DNA of 64,000 bases from assembly GCA_951799425.1 (NCBI GenBank), contig OX637397.1, positions 6,377,001-6,441,000 of the forward strand, in the 5' to 3' direction. The stretch's first letter is position 1. Each line of letters opens with the position of its first letter. Shown here one piece after another: positions 10,750-22,189 of the stretch. The notes beneath the pieces were generated by a model that ran no database searches, was not told the origin of the DNA, and was given only the letters and a program-made list of their open reading frames with translations. Source of the stretch: Ilex aquifolium. Lineage: Eukaryota > Streptophyta > Magnoliopsida > Aquifoliales > Aquifoliaceae. A program made the translations under genes and the position numbers.

Positions 10750-13458
10750 CCGGCCAAGAGCAATGGGATCAAGTCTTCCAGTTGGGGGGCCAGTACAGTT
10801 TCCACCTAGAGTGCGAGATGAGAATGCACTGCTATATATCAGTTTCCACCTTCCTAGCAGTTTATCAAGTTCAACTGAGAGATCTACAGGTCCTCCCACA
10901 CCTTCAAGCTCCTTGGCAGCTGAATCTGCCTTCTGTAAATCACGTTCACCACCAGCAATACCTCTGTTTAGCCCAGAAACAGCACTCTGTAGATTGACCA
11001 TCCCATAAGTGTCAGCAACATGACTTATTGTTATAATGATTCCATACAAGCTTTGCGCTAGCATCTAAAAATTTTTAAACATGTGATGAAATTGAAAACA
11101 ACAGCTTCAAAGATTGATTTTTTGCGAAAAGAGCTGATACTTATGAGTATACACAGAGAGTGAGGAAAAACCCAACTGATGCCTGCGTCTTGGCAAATTT
11201 TCATGCATTGTAAGAAGAGGTATTAGTTCCTACCTCTTTGATTTCAACGTCAAAATTTGTCCACTTACAAAATATACAGGTATAAAATCAAACGATGATA
11301 AGTTTCCTTGTCAATACAACAAAACATCATCCAACAATGAACGATCTATAAGGAATCACTACTCAGAACTTGAACGAACATATAATTTGGAAAAGAAAAG
11401 GTGCAGCGAAAAACAAACTCTTTTTCAAAATGAGGCAAAAGAGGTCGATAACGGAAACCAAACGGATATGATTGCACATGAATCTGAAAGATAGGTACTT
11501 AGCTTAGATTTCCTCAATCTTTTTGCCTTGGTCACCAAAAAGACAGGTTACCAAAAAGAAAGCCAAAATCCCAGCCAAAAAATGATAAAATAAAAAAGCA
11601 GACAAAATTTTTGTTTCACCATCCAACAAAATCCAAATTGTCTAAAGCTACTGCCTGTACTAGTTGTTTTGTATTCTTTTGATTTCCCATAATCGGGCCC
11701 AGAATGTGCTCCATATTAAAACATAATATCAACATATTTTCTTTGTTCTTATGGCTCTACATGATGTCACTTCTACCACTTCCTTATTCCCTATCACATC
11801 CCTGACTCACATCATTGCCAGTCTCCTCTAGACATTGAAACCTTACCATGCAAGCAATGAACTCTCTCTTACTCTAAAACAAATGGAGACTTCAATACAC
11901 TTTGTGTGTGTGGGTAATGTAGCTAATTGCTCTTTTTTGGTGTTCTGAAGATTTGGAAGCAGAAATTGTTTCAAATGGGACCGACTGTAGAGGTCAAATT
12001 GTCCAAGAAGGTCACACATATTTTCGCTATGAATACTGCTTCACTACTCTCATATTGACCGCGACCTCTTACCATGCTTCAAAGGAGCTCTTTCTCTTGG
12101 ACATTTTCTTTGCTTCTTTGTCATTAAATGTTAAATTTTACTGCTTGGACTATAATTTGGATGGAGGGTGTTTTGCTCTTTCTCAATTTCTTACATGGCT
12201 GGCTATATCTTGTGTTAATTTAGTATTGGGATGATTTAATTTCCTGATCTTATGACCAAGTGTGTCGGGTCAGAAGTCTCTTCAGCGTATGGGTTTTCTC
12301 AGCCCATAATTACTTTCAATGAAATAACTCTCTTACTCAAGAAGATTCCAAAAAAACTCAAATTTGTTTTTCTAAGCATTAAAGATTGAAACTGTACATA
12401 GAAACATTCAATTTCAAAAAAATTGTCAATGATATTGTACTGGTGGTCTTGATGTACTTATTTCATGGCACTTTCATTTTAAATGATCCAGAAAAGGCAG
12501 TACTTATTAGCTTGCTGTCATTACCAATCATTTTTCATATTTTCGATAGACCATGATCAAAACCCTAGTTCTCCTCTCACTAAGATGCAATGCCAGCAGT
12601 CAACTCATCCAACGTCACTTTTACACTTCCCCACTTTGTATCTTCCATCATAGTAAATGGAGCTACTTTCCCAGAGAGCACACAGCAACACTGTGACACT
12701 GCGTATAGGTAAGCGGGATCTCTGAACATCATCGGGTTCTCTGAATATCAATGTTTTCCTAAATGAAATGTGGGATAAACATGCAAGTTTAGGCTCAATT
12801 CCACTTAATTCTGCACTGATGATTGAGCATCAATGGCAAGAACAAACTATTTCCCGTAAAATAAATAACTCCCGCATTAGAAATAACCAAACAGAGTTAA
12901 TTAACAGTTGAAGTGCATCAAAATTAAACAGCCTCCAGAAACAATCCCATTATCAAGCCACAGACAGTGAATTACAAAATTATTTTCTGGGTTTTTAAAA
13001 CCACAACCCTTTCAATTGCTTTTTTTTTTTTTAATTTTCAAAGCAAACTAAAAAAAACAAAATTATGCTTACATAGACCACCACAGAGAATAAATATAAA
13101 GCAGAACAAGAACAAACAATTCAAGAACACCCAGTTTAAAAGCCATCCATAACACAAGAGCAAGCATTAATACAGACAGTGAATACAAGTCAACTGAAAC
13201 CAGAAATAGTATTTGAACAGATACCAGCAATTTGAGCTTCAAGGCCCCAAGGAGCTCAGTTTTCGATCCTAAGACTTCATCGAGGGCCGACCGGCAAAGA
13301 AGGTCTCTCTTGGTATGATAGTTCTTTTTGCTGGGAGACATTAGAGAATAAATACTTTGAGCTCTTGGGTTAATTGGAAAGAAACAAGTGCAAGTAGAAC
13401 TACAAAATGATGATGGGGATGGTGAAAGTAGAAGTCTAGATTGAAGTAGAGAGGCCAT
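10750..13458 (-). CDS. Plastid fibrillin / plastid-lipid-associated protein (FBN6-like), first two coding exons only
   Basis: Exon 1 is 13225-13458 (78 codons) and exon 2 is 10750-10986 (79 codons), both phase 0, with GT donors and an AG acceptor. Exon 1 begins MASLLQSRLLLSPSPSS, a Ser-rich, Arg-containing N-terminus that looks like a chloroplast transit peptide. The start has a good context (GCCATGGC). Exon 2 has the fibrillin/PAP motifs GLNRGI, GGPVDL, LLGRWKLIYSSAFSS and GPPTGRL. Fibrillins are lipocalin-like proteins of plastoglobules and thylakoids that bind lipids, carotenoids or quinones. The spacing and wording best match the Arabidopsis At5g19940 type (FBN6, from memory). The C-terminal PAP exons are missing here. 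Element B starts 95 bp past the exon 2 donor, so the rest of the gene, if still present, lies left of the window. I cannot tell whether the gene still splices across the insertion. Confidence 0.85.
10987..13224 (-). other. Intron 1 of the fibrillin gene
   Basis: A 2238-bp GT-AG intron in phase 0 between the transit-peptide exon and the first PAP exon. It is AT-rich. I see no repeat boundaries or convincing coding sequence in it, and the 93-codon open frame near 11953-12234 has no recognisable motif. Confidence 0.75.
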
Positions 13459-13881
13459 GGCTACGTATTGTTGGAGATTTTGGAACTGGGTAGTTGCAGA
13501 TTTTGGGGGAGGAAATGGAAGACAGGAAAGTACAAGAGAGACCGGCCTTCCTTGTACTTTAGTGGTTGTGCACCCAAAATGCCAACCTCAAGGTTAGGGT
13601 TCAAAGTAGGTAGAGAGAGAGAGAAGGAAAGTACAAGAGAGAAAATTGATTTCTCTCCTCTGATTGTGATTGGGTGGTGAGAAAAATAGTGTGGACCCGA
13701 AGTTCAGCGATGAAAGAGACGCCACAAGGATTGCTTAAAATATTGCCGTGTGGCCTCAAACTTTTTTGGGCCACGAACGAGAAATTCTAGTAATATTCTT
13801 TTTTCTTTTTTATTATTTGATTATCCGAACCAATTTATATTTACCTCAAATAATTATCTCTCCGATTTAATAAAAGATACA
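13459..13881. other. Fibrillin upstream region
   Basis: This is the likely 5' UTR and core promoter of the minus-strand fibrillin gene. It contains GA-rich runs (13610-13645) that are common in plant leaders. I could not place a clear TATA box. Confidence 0.4.
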
Positions 13882-14443
13882 TAGGGGTATTCAAATTTTT
13901 GATTACCTCTAAATTCCGATCTTATCATATTCTATCCGACTCTATTGATCGATTACACAAAAGAATCAGGTAGACCAGCAAAATATTTTTTAGTATTCCG
14001 TAAAAAATTTGGTAAGAATATGAAATACTTTCAAAATTTTTGTATTCTTATATTACTCTACCCGCATATATATATATATATATGTTAATCCCTAAAAATC
14101 ATAATGTTTTATTGATATTTATGATTTTTTTGTTGTGTTTTATTGTAATTGTTTATGTATTGTCGAATTTATTGTGTTTTCTTTAGTATTATTAGTTTAT
14201 TGTGTTAGTTAATTGGTGTAGATTACTTAATTAAATTATTAAAATAATTCAAAAATTAATAACTAAAATATATGTATTTATTTGATTTCCTATCCGACTT
14301 CTTATCCGATTCTTTTAGACGGAATTCAGGTTGAAAATAATAGTATACTTGATCGGGTATGATAGGTCAAGAAATTTTTTTTTCATAAAGTATCAGGTAG
14401 GAAGATGGAATATCATAATTTCTACCCTACCTGAACACCCCTA
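13882..14443. mobile_element. Non-autonomous hAT-like element (about 560 bp)
   Basis: The ends are inverted: TAGGGGTATTCA at the left and TGAACACCCCTA at the right. The 8-bp flanks AAGATACA and AAGACATA agree at 6 of 8 positions, compatible with an aged hAT duplication. The interior is AT-rich with no transposase. Confidence 0.6.
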
Positions 14444-15030
14444 AAGACATAATATTTACGTCAAGATTAGGGTATTCATAAATGATAATTTTTTTATAGT
14501 TTGGTTCAAAGAGTTGTCAAAATTCGTATTTAAGAGTACGTCTGGATTTACGACCACCCTATTAGTCATATTTTTTGGGACAAAGTTAGGAAATTATTTT
14601 AGGGTTGGCACTATAACAAGTTTAAAATTTTTTTCAAATTAACTTTAGAAGTTTTATAAATTCAGATTTATTGAAATTATATTTAATACATAAAAAGTTC
14701 TTTATACATTAAAGGTTAAAAACCAATATATAGCTTGTTACCAATAATTAAAAATAAATTAATTATAACTTCTTACCAATAATGAGACTAATTATTGTCA
14801 TTTACAATTAACTCTTATAAGTTTAATTTTGAAAACGTTACAAATGAATGTCATCAACAAATAATTTTTTCTATATATAAAATCAGGTAACAATCTTCTA
14901 TTTATGATCATATAGTTTAGGGGTTTAAGGAGGCCGGTATCTCCCTAATAACTTAATAGGATAAAAATACACTTTTTAAAATAATTGGGCTAAAAGTACA
15001 TATCTTAAAAAAAAATCATAAAAGTCTTTT

Positions 15031-15305
15031 TACCACTACCGTGCATACCTAATTGACAATTTTTATATTTTTAATATATATATATATAAATAAAATAGCA
15101 ACACGCTCAACAAAAAAATTGTAACATCAAACAGTAACACGCTCAACAAAAAAATAGTAACATATATATATGTGTGTGTGTGTATATGAAATTTCAAAAT
15201 TCAAATGATAGACAAATATTAAAATGAATCTTAAAAGTCTCACATTCTAATATTTAGATGTTGAAAATATAAAAGCTGTCAATTAGGTATGCACTATTTC
15301 TGGTA
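15031..15305. repeat. MITE-like inverted repeat
   Basis: GTGCATACCTAATTGACA (from 15041) recurs inverted, ending at 15294, and the match extends outward (TACCACTACC against TACCAGAAATA). Weaker inverted similarity continues to about 14950 and 15460, so the element may be nearer 500 bp. No clean target duplication was found. Confidence 0.55.
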
Positions 15306-16559
15306 AGGGTAATTATGAATTACATTTTAAAAAGAATTTGAATTTATTTTGAAATGTGTACTTATTGACAACTATTTGATGAAAATAAGTATTTAAAAGG
15401 ATGATAAGTTTGGAGGTAGTATTTAAAGCCAAATAAGTTTTGAAAAAGGTACTTACATCTCATTATCTCTATAGTTTATTACATGATGATACTCAATTCA
15501 ATACTTACAAAGTAACCCTATAATTTTAAAAAATTATGAAATAACCCCATAAGTCCAAAACGTGTTTAAAATATAAGAATAATGTCAATTGCACCTAATT
15601 CATGATTTAATTGGTGAGTATCCAATGACTTATGGTGAAATTTATAAAATATTGGAACTTACTATTAACCTGAATGTTACAATATGTTAGAGCACGAAAT
15701 TAGGTCCTAATATCATTTCACGAAAATTAATAATTATTTAGGTAAGGAATCTTAATCAATTGCAAAAACACAATATTATGGTGGACATAATTAAATAGGA
15801 CGACTCATATATCGTAAAGGGTCGGATGCTAGTATATATATAAAATAAACAATTTAGAGGTGAGAGAGTTTAAGAAGTCTTATTTCCCTGTTTCTTAAAT
15901 TTTTACAATTTAGATTTCTTTAATTCAAAATATAAGGCTCCCTCCAATTAGGCATTGTCATGTGTCATTTTTAACCACCTCTCAACTCTTCGATAATCTT
16001 AAATTTATTCAAAAAAATATTTTTTAGCACTCAAAATTTTCAATTTGTATAATTGTTTATCTAATTCTCAAGTGATGGATAAATAAATTAAAAAACACAA
16101 ATTATAATCTCGTGCATCGCATGAGGTAAGCCGCTAATATAATTTTATTTACACCATCTATGTTGAGACTTGTATTGAATAATTCATTAATTTGTTGCCA
16201 CTTGAATTTATCAAAACTAAATCTACACTTGTTTTTTGTGTGTCAATTTCATGTTATGTGATATTAAAAAATCTCCATCAGTCCAACAATGATTCCTAAA
16301 ACATAAATGAAGTGTTGTTTGCACCAAATTTTTTTTTTTAAAAATTAATCCCTTATTCTAAGATTTATTCATGTTTAATATACAAATTGAAAACTCTAAA
16401 TCTGTAGAGAATATTAATGGTTACCTTTTAAAGCGTGATCTTTATAATTTTCAAGTTTTCTCAAAAAAATTTGAATCTTTAAATCTAAATTTGATGTTTA
16501 CTCTAAATTAGGCCTATCAATGGTGCGGATAATTTTGAAAATATGAAAGGAATAGAGGA

Positions 16560-16580
16560 GGGGGGGGGGGGGGGGGGGGG
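16560..16580 (+). repeat. Poly-G run (about 21 G)
   Basis: An uninterrupted run of G. It could fold as a quadruplex, and its length is likely unreliable in the assembly. Confidence 0.9.
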
Positions 16581-16786
16581 TTCAAACTTCTATAAGGGTG
16601 GCTCAAATTAGACTCATACTTGTAGATTAAATTCTGCATACTACAAAAGCATCAATTAATTATAAGTTAAACTTGAGAGAACTGAACTCAAAATGTATGA
16701 GTTTATAATATGTTGCAAATCTAATTTTTACACCAATGGGTTTTCGATGCAAATTCAACTACAATAATAACATTTTTTATGCTAGT

Positions 16787-17081
16787 TGATGAGCCCGAAA
16801 TTAACAGTGTCAAGCCCAATAAATTAATGAGGCCCAAAGATAGTACCAAAATGGGGCCAAGCTAGCATCAAGAAGGGACCAACCCAAAGGAGCCAAGAGG
16901 GGCCCACATCACCAAAGTCATCAAGGATCAAAGAAGAGCCTAAGGAGGAGCCTAACTGCCTAAGTCATCAAGGAGGAGCCAATGGGTCACCCCAAGGGGG
17001 CGCCGCCCAAGGGTGACACCAAGGGGCGCTGCCGCCTAAGTGATGGTCCTCTGCCTCTTCTTCGCCCTCTTCTCTTTGCCA
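16787..17081 (+). repeat. LTR copy 1 of element C (matching part)
   Basis: It shares the sequence from TGATGAGCCCGAAATTAACA through the CTCTGCCTCT and TCTCTTTGCCA region with the copies at 18549 and 20842. Confidence 0.75.
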
Positions 17082-17457
17082 ACGCCCAAGGAGGTGGCGC
17101 CCAAGCAAAAGGAAAAAAAAATTGAAAGGAGAGTGCAGGAAACGGCGCCCAAGCCCAAGCCAAAGAAAGAAAAAAACAGAGGAGGAGGCCAGAGGCGGTG
17201 CCCAAGCCCAACCAACGGAAAGAAAAGACAAAAAAAAAAAAAAAGATAGGGGAGTAGGGCCAACACCCAAGCCAAGAAAAACAAAAAAGAGATAGGAAAG
17301 GGCCAACGCCCAAGGACGCCAACACCCAAAAAAAAAAAAAAATTCTATATCCAATACCAATAAATTCAGTAAGTCTCCGAAGATGAAAAAGCACCATAGA
17401 AAGCAAGAAAAATTATGCTCACTCAAGCGAAGATGAAGCACATGCCCTCAACCCCTT

Positions 17458-18497
17458 GTAGGGATGTCAGTGGACCGAAGCGGCGGCGGAGGGGTATAGT
17501 CTTCATCCCCGTACCCGCTTAAAAAAATTTCGTCCACCCCCGTTAACGGGTATAATTTTCATCTCCATCTATGTCCGCGGGTAAATTTCTAATCCCCGTC
17601 CCCGTCCTCGCTTCTCCCATACCCGCCCAAGCCCAAGCCCAAGCCTAAGCTCAAGTTCAAACTAACATAATCCAAAATTCTAAATAAATCAAACATTTTA
17701 AATAATCCAACAACATTCTAAATAATTTAACATAATCTAACACAACATAATGTAGCAAGAAAATATAGTTCCTTATTGCGGTTTAGTGATTGGGATGAAG
17801 CCAGAGTCCAGATGGACTCCTCGTGGGCTGGCTCAAGACTTTGATTCTACGCCAATCAAACCTTTCGAATAAAGCAGGATCTTAGGCACACGTAGTCAAT
17901 TTTACAGTCCATCTTTGTTTTGTTGGTCTGAATTACCAAGAGCTAAAGCAGGGGTTTTCCAATGCGTCAGCTAAGGCCTGCCAGCTTTGTGCTACATTTA
18001 ATCGCTATGGGAAGGTTTCTCTTAGTAACAGTACGAGTCGTAGCCATTTCTCAATAGTTGCTCTGTTCAGGAGGAAGCAAAGTATAGGATTTGTGGGTTA
18101 TTGGATATGTTCTTGGATTTCATGGCCTAATTATGGTGGGTGTTGTTGGAATGGTCATTGTTAGACTGTTGACAGTAAAGAAAACTCAAGAACTGGAAAG
18201 ATAAACCGATTAAGGAATGGTTCTTGAGACAATTTGGATTATTAACAGTAAAATACACACTACAACAGTAACAAGAACTCATCCAATCCTTGAATATATG
18301 GATTTATATATATATTTAACGGGTAGAACAGGGACGGGGCGGGGGTAAGGGTAAGTCCATCCCCGCCTTCATCTCCGCACGGGGTTTATACGGGTATCCT
18401 CGTATAGGTCCACTGTCCAATACGTATAGTCCATCCCTGGTCCAAACGGGACGGATTTGGACAAATACTCATTTATCCCCGGTCCATTGCCATCCCT
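17458..18497. mobile_element. Non-autonomous hAT element inserted in element C
   Basis: Perfect 8-bp duplications AACCCCTT (17450-17457 and 18498-18505) flank it. The ends are inverted: TAGGGATGTCAGTGGACC on the left, and the complement of GGTCCATTGCCATCCCTA on the right. The copy of the host repeat near 20790 shows an equivalent uninterrupted site. The GC-rich subterminal parts (CCCCGTACCCGC, and ACGGGGCGGGG on the right) are typical of plant hAT non-autonomous families. No transposase is encoded. The middle (about 17770-18190) has a different base composition and an open frame at 17886-18164. Confidence 0.85.
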
Positions 18498-18548
18498 AAC
18501 CCCTTCCTCTCACAAAAAATCAGAGGTTTGGGGGGCATGTGGGGCAAA

Positions 18549-18837
18549 TGATGAGCCCGAAATTAACAGTGTCAAGCCCAATAAATTAATGAGGCCCAAA
18601 GACAGTATCAATATAGGGCCAAGCTAGCACCAAGAAATGACCAGCCCAAAGGAGCCAAGAGGGGCCCACGTCACCAAAGTCATCAAGGATCAAAGAAGAG
18701 CCTAAAGATGAGCTTAAGTCATCAAGGAGGAACCAAGGGAACACCCCAAGGGGGCGCCGCCCAAGGGGTCACCCAAGAGGGCACTGCCCAGGTGATGGTC
18801 CTCTGCCTCTCCTTCGCCTGCTTCTCTTTGCCACTCA
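18549..18837 (+). repeat. LTR copy 2 of element C (matching part)
   Basis: Its start, TGATGAGCCC, is preceded by GGGGCAAA as at the third copy. The match to the third LTR runs to the TTTGCCACTCA motif. Confidence 0.75.
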
Positions 18838-19184
18838 GACACCTGAAGATTTTATCTATCATTTATTAGTTGATTTATTTTGTTATTTGTCATTTTATGA
18901 AATAAAATTCTACGGAGATTATTGTGTCCAGAATTGTTTTGCCTTCCTAAAATTTACAAATAGCTGACAAAAGTCAAAACATGACACAACAAGGTAGACT
19001 AAAAGACAAAGGGCGCCCATCACCAGGCACCCAGCAGCAGACGCTCAGACAAGGGGTCTCGCCTTCTCTCCCTTAGGCGCCCCCCATGATACTGCCCAGA
19101 CAAAGGGTCTCGTCCCATCTCACTAGGTGCACCTCAGCCGCGCAGTTCCTCAGCGCCCTCCTCATATTCATCTCAATGGAATGA

Positions 19185-19695
19185 GCTTCTGCTACGATAG
19201 CCATCTCTCGAGACTATACGTAGCTCGGCCTATGACTCTGCTCTGACGCAAGTAGTCACCTAGTAAGCCTTTGCTACGGCAGCCATCTCCCAAGACTATA
19301 CGTAGCTCGACCTATGACTCTGCTCTCGCGCAAGTAGTCACCTAGTAAGCCTCTGCTACGACAGTCATCTCATGAGACTATACATAGCTCGGCCTATGAC
19401 TTTGCTCTCGTGCAAGTAGTCACCTAGTAAGCCTCCACCACGACAGCCATCTCCCGAGACTATACGTAGCTGGGCCTATGACTCTACTCTCGCGCAAATA
19501 GTCACCTAGTAAGTCTCTACCACAACAGTCATCTCTCGAGACTATACGTAGTTCGGCCTATGACTCTGCTCTCGCGCAAGTAGTCACCTAGTAAGTCTCT
19601 GCTACGGCAGCCATCTCCCGAGACTATACGTAACTCGACCTATGTAGTCTACCACGATAGCCATCATTCGAGACTAAAAGTAGCTCGGCCTCAGC
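19185..19695 (+). repeat. 82-bp tandem array, about six copies
   Basis: CCTAGTAAG recurs at 19259, 19341, 19423, 19505 and 19587, a constant 82-bp spacing. Each unit carries GCCATCTCCCGAGACTATAC, TAGCTCGGCCTATGACTCTG and CGCAAGTAGTCA motifs with small differences. The last unit decays after 19640. It lies in the internal region of element C. Confidence 0.92.
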
Positions 19696-20841
19696 TCATG
19701 CGGCCCTCCCACGGGACGTCTACAGTAACTTTACCCTCACTCAAATAGTTAGCCTCTCTCCAGGTAATCATGTTAAATATTTTAATATTGGGATAACATA
19801 TTTTTGCCAGGTACACTTTTGAAACTCAAGCTGTCTGCACTGGAGTCGTAACTCCTACAGAAGTACAAATACACACATAACAGAGAAGGAGTGGGAGCAC
19901 CATCGAACCTCGCTCCCGAGAAGCAACCCAGCCATCGGACCTCGGCCAAAACGTACTGGGGGCATCAAACATCGTCTTCTTGGGAGGAGTGGAGACATCA
20001 CCCTAAAAACACAGAGATCTCTACCATCGCCCTATCAAGAGGGCGCCTGTAATTAGAGACAAGGTCAGTTAATGACCAAGCACCAGAGAGGCGCCGCCTA
20101 TTGTAAGACTCAAGGCATCGCCTAAGGCGCCCTGCCAACCTCTTGGCGTCGCCCAAGGCGTCTACCCCAGCCTCATGGCGTCATTCAAGGCACCCTGCCA
20201 ACTCCTTGGCGTCACTCAAAGCAGCCTACCAGCCTCTAGGTGGCGTCCACAACAGCACTTCAGACCTCGCCCAGTTGCCCAAAGGCATCACTCATATGCT
20301 TAAAGGTGCCGCCCATTCTTTTCCTGGCGCCGCCTAAGAAAAGCCAGTAGGCGTCACCCCAGAAAAAAAAAAAAAAAAAAAAGGAGAGAGAAAAGGGCCA
20401 ACGCCCAAGGAGGCGGTGCCCAAGCAAAAGAAAAAAAAATTGAAAGGAGAGTGCAGGAGGCAGCGCCCAAGCCCAAGCCAAAGGGAAAAAAAAAAAAAGA
20501 GGAGGAGGCCAGAGGTGGTGCCCAAGCCCAACCAAGGGAAAGAAAAGACAAAAAAAAAAAAGAGGGGAGAAGGGCCAACGCCTAAGCCAAGAAAAAAAAA
20601 AGAGATAGAAAAGGGCCAGCGCCCAAGAAAAAAAAAAAAGAAGAAGGAGGCAACGCCCAAGAGACCAACGCCAAAAAAAAAAAAATTTCATATCCAATAC
20701 CGATAAATTCAGCAAGTCTCCGAAGATGAAAAACCATCATAGGAAGCAAAAAAAATTCTGCTCACTCAAGTGAAGACGAAACACATGCCCTCGACCCCTT
20801 CCTCTCACAAAAAATCAGAGGCTTGGGGTATGGGGGGCAAA

Positions 20842-21605
20842 TGATGAGCCCGAAATTAACAGTGTCAAACCCAATAAATTAATGAGGCCCAAAGACAGTA
20901 CCAAGATGGGGCCAAGTTAGCACCAAGAAGGGACCAACCCAAAGGAACCAAGAGGTGCCCACGTCACCGAAGTCATCAAGGATTAAGGAAGAGCTTAAGG
21001 AGGAGCCAAGGGAACACCCCAAGGGGGCGCCGCCCAAGTAATGGTCCTCTGCCTCTCCTTCGCCCTCTTCTCTTTGCCACTCAAACTCAAGTCCAAGCTC
21101 AGCATCAAATCCAACCCAACTCAGAGTACTCCTCTGACGGAATAGGGACACGAGGGAGAAAATATCGGGATACACATGGAGATCAAATTCTACCATAATT
21201 ATACTTACCAAAGTGGTAGAAACCCTCTCCTTCACGTCTCCGCCTCACCTCCTTACTATACTTATATAATGTAAGTCTTCTCCACATAGAGGATACACCC
21301 TTGACACCTCTACAATGCATTCTCCTACACACACAACACTTCCCTACACACATTGCTCTCTCTCTCTCTCCCAAAGCATTATAACTCTCCTGGTGACTTT
21401 TATCAATAAATATCTCCGGCCACCGTCGCCGTTCCCTAGAGTGGAGTAGGTCATCCGGACCGAACCACTATAAATCTTGGTGTTGACTCTATATTTACTG
21501 CTTTAGCTCTTAATTGTCATTGGTTGTCTATTTATTGCTCATTAATTACACCTCTTCATATACTTGACTGTTGATCTTGCACGAAAACCAATTTGTGCAT
21601 CATCA
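20842..21605 (+). repeat. 3' LTR of element C (copy 3, full)
   Basis: A 764-bp unit from TGATGAGCCC to CATCATCA, preceded by a purine-rich tract and followed by the CTAGT duplication. It contains a TATA-like TATACTTATATAATG near 21258, possibly the LTR promoter. Confidence 0.8.
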
Positions 21606-21960
21606 CTAGTAATCTAGCATCATCTATCCTGTTAATAAAGGAAGATGGTAAAATTTTGTGTCTAGCCAATAAAAGTCAAAATTTGAATCTTTTTTGATTT
21701 GAATAAAAATTTGAGTTTCTATTTATTTGATATATGTTTAATTAAAGAATTGAAGTTTTTTATTACTTACTTTTCACAAATTTGAGATTCCCCAATGCCT
21801 CCCCCGCCCTTTCACTTTAATCGCATATGACTTCCTTTTTAACTTCATTATTATTAATTACACTTAACTACCTATAACTCGCATAACTATTTAAATTATA
21901 TTATTCTAATCTCTTTCCACTTTTCTTTTATATTCTCATTTACATAATAACATAGAGATG

Positions 21961-22189
21961 CAAAAGGTGTCAACTTTGACCCATTAATACGAACTTGGCA
22001 CGAATTCGACATGAACAATTATAAAATTGACACGATTATTAAATACACATAACAAATAATCTAAACTAATATTTAATACTCATAACTTACTAAATATATA
22101 TTTTTTTCGTAGGTCTTGATACAGACACGAAACGAATAACAAAGACACGACATACGGGTCACACGAATATGACTCAATTGACACCCTTG
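21961..22189. mobile_element. hAT-like MITE (about 230 bp)
   Basis: The ends CAAAAGGTGTCAA and (inverted) TTGACACCCTTG match, and the interior has CACGA/TCGTG words typical of this kind of plant element. The flanks are only partly alike, so it is old or its boundaries are off by a few bases. Confidence 0.5.

Larger units (their letters stand above)
14444..16786. other. AT-rich intergenic DNA with a small inverted-repeat element
   Basis: No coding sequence is recognised. Apart from the inverted repeat at 15031-15305 and the G run at 16560, the stretch is low-complexity and AT-rich. Confidence 0.5.
16787..21605 (+). mobile_element. LTR-type retroelement with three LTR copies (element C), non-autonomous
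   Basis: The element starts TGATGAGCCC, ends CATCATCA and is flanked by perfect 5-bp duplications CTAGT (16782-16786 and 21606-21610). LTR-start copies occur at 16787, 18549 and 20842. The last forms a full LTR (20842-21605) and is preceded by a purine-rich tract, GGGGTATGGGGGGCAAA. The internal sequence between the first and second copies repeats that before the third. No gag, reverse transcriptase or integrase is visible, so it resembles a LARD-type non-autonomous element. The LTR-internal-LTR-internal-LTR layout suggests unequal recombination between copies, and the first two LTR copies are partial. The internal part holds GC-rich simple repeats and an 82-bp tandem array. A hAT element is inserted at 17458. 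Confidence 0.8.

Noticed and set aside
11953-12234. 93-codon plus-strand frame in the fibrillin intron
   Set aside because: Opposite strand to the gene, no motif, no splice-linked neighbour and no repeat homology in the window.
16968-17441. Phe/Leu-rich minus-strand open frames that look like membrane proteins (also at 20260-20715)
   Set aside because: They arise from A-rich and GCCCAAG-type simple repeats inside element C read on the other strand.
19185-19695. CRISPR-like direct repeats
   Set aside because: The units are contiguous 82-bp tandem repeats without unique spacers, in a plant retroelement.
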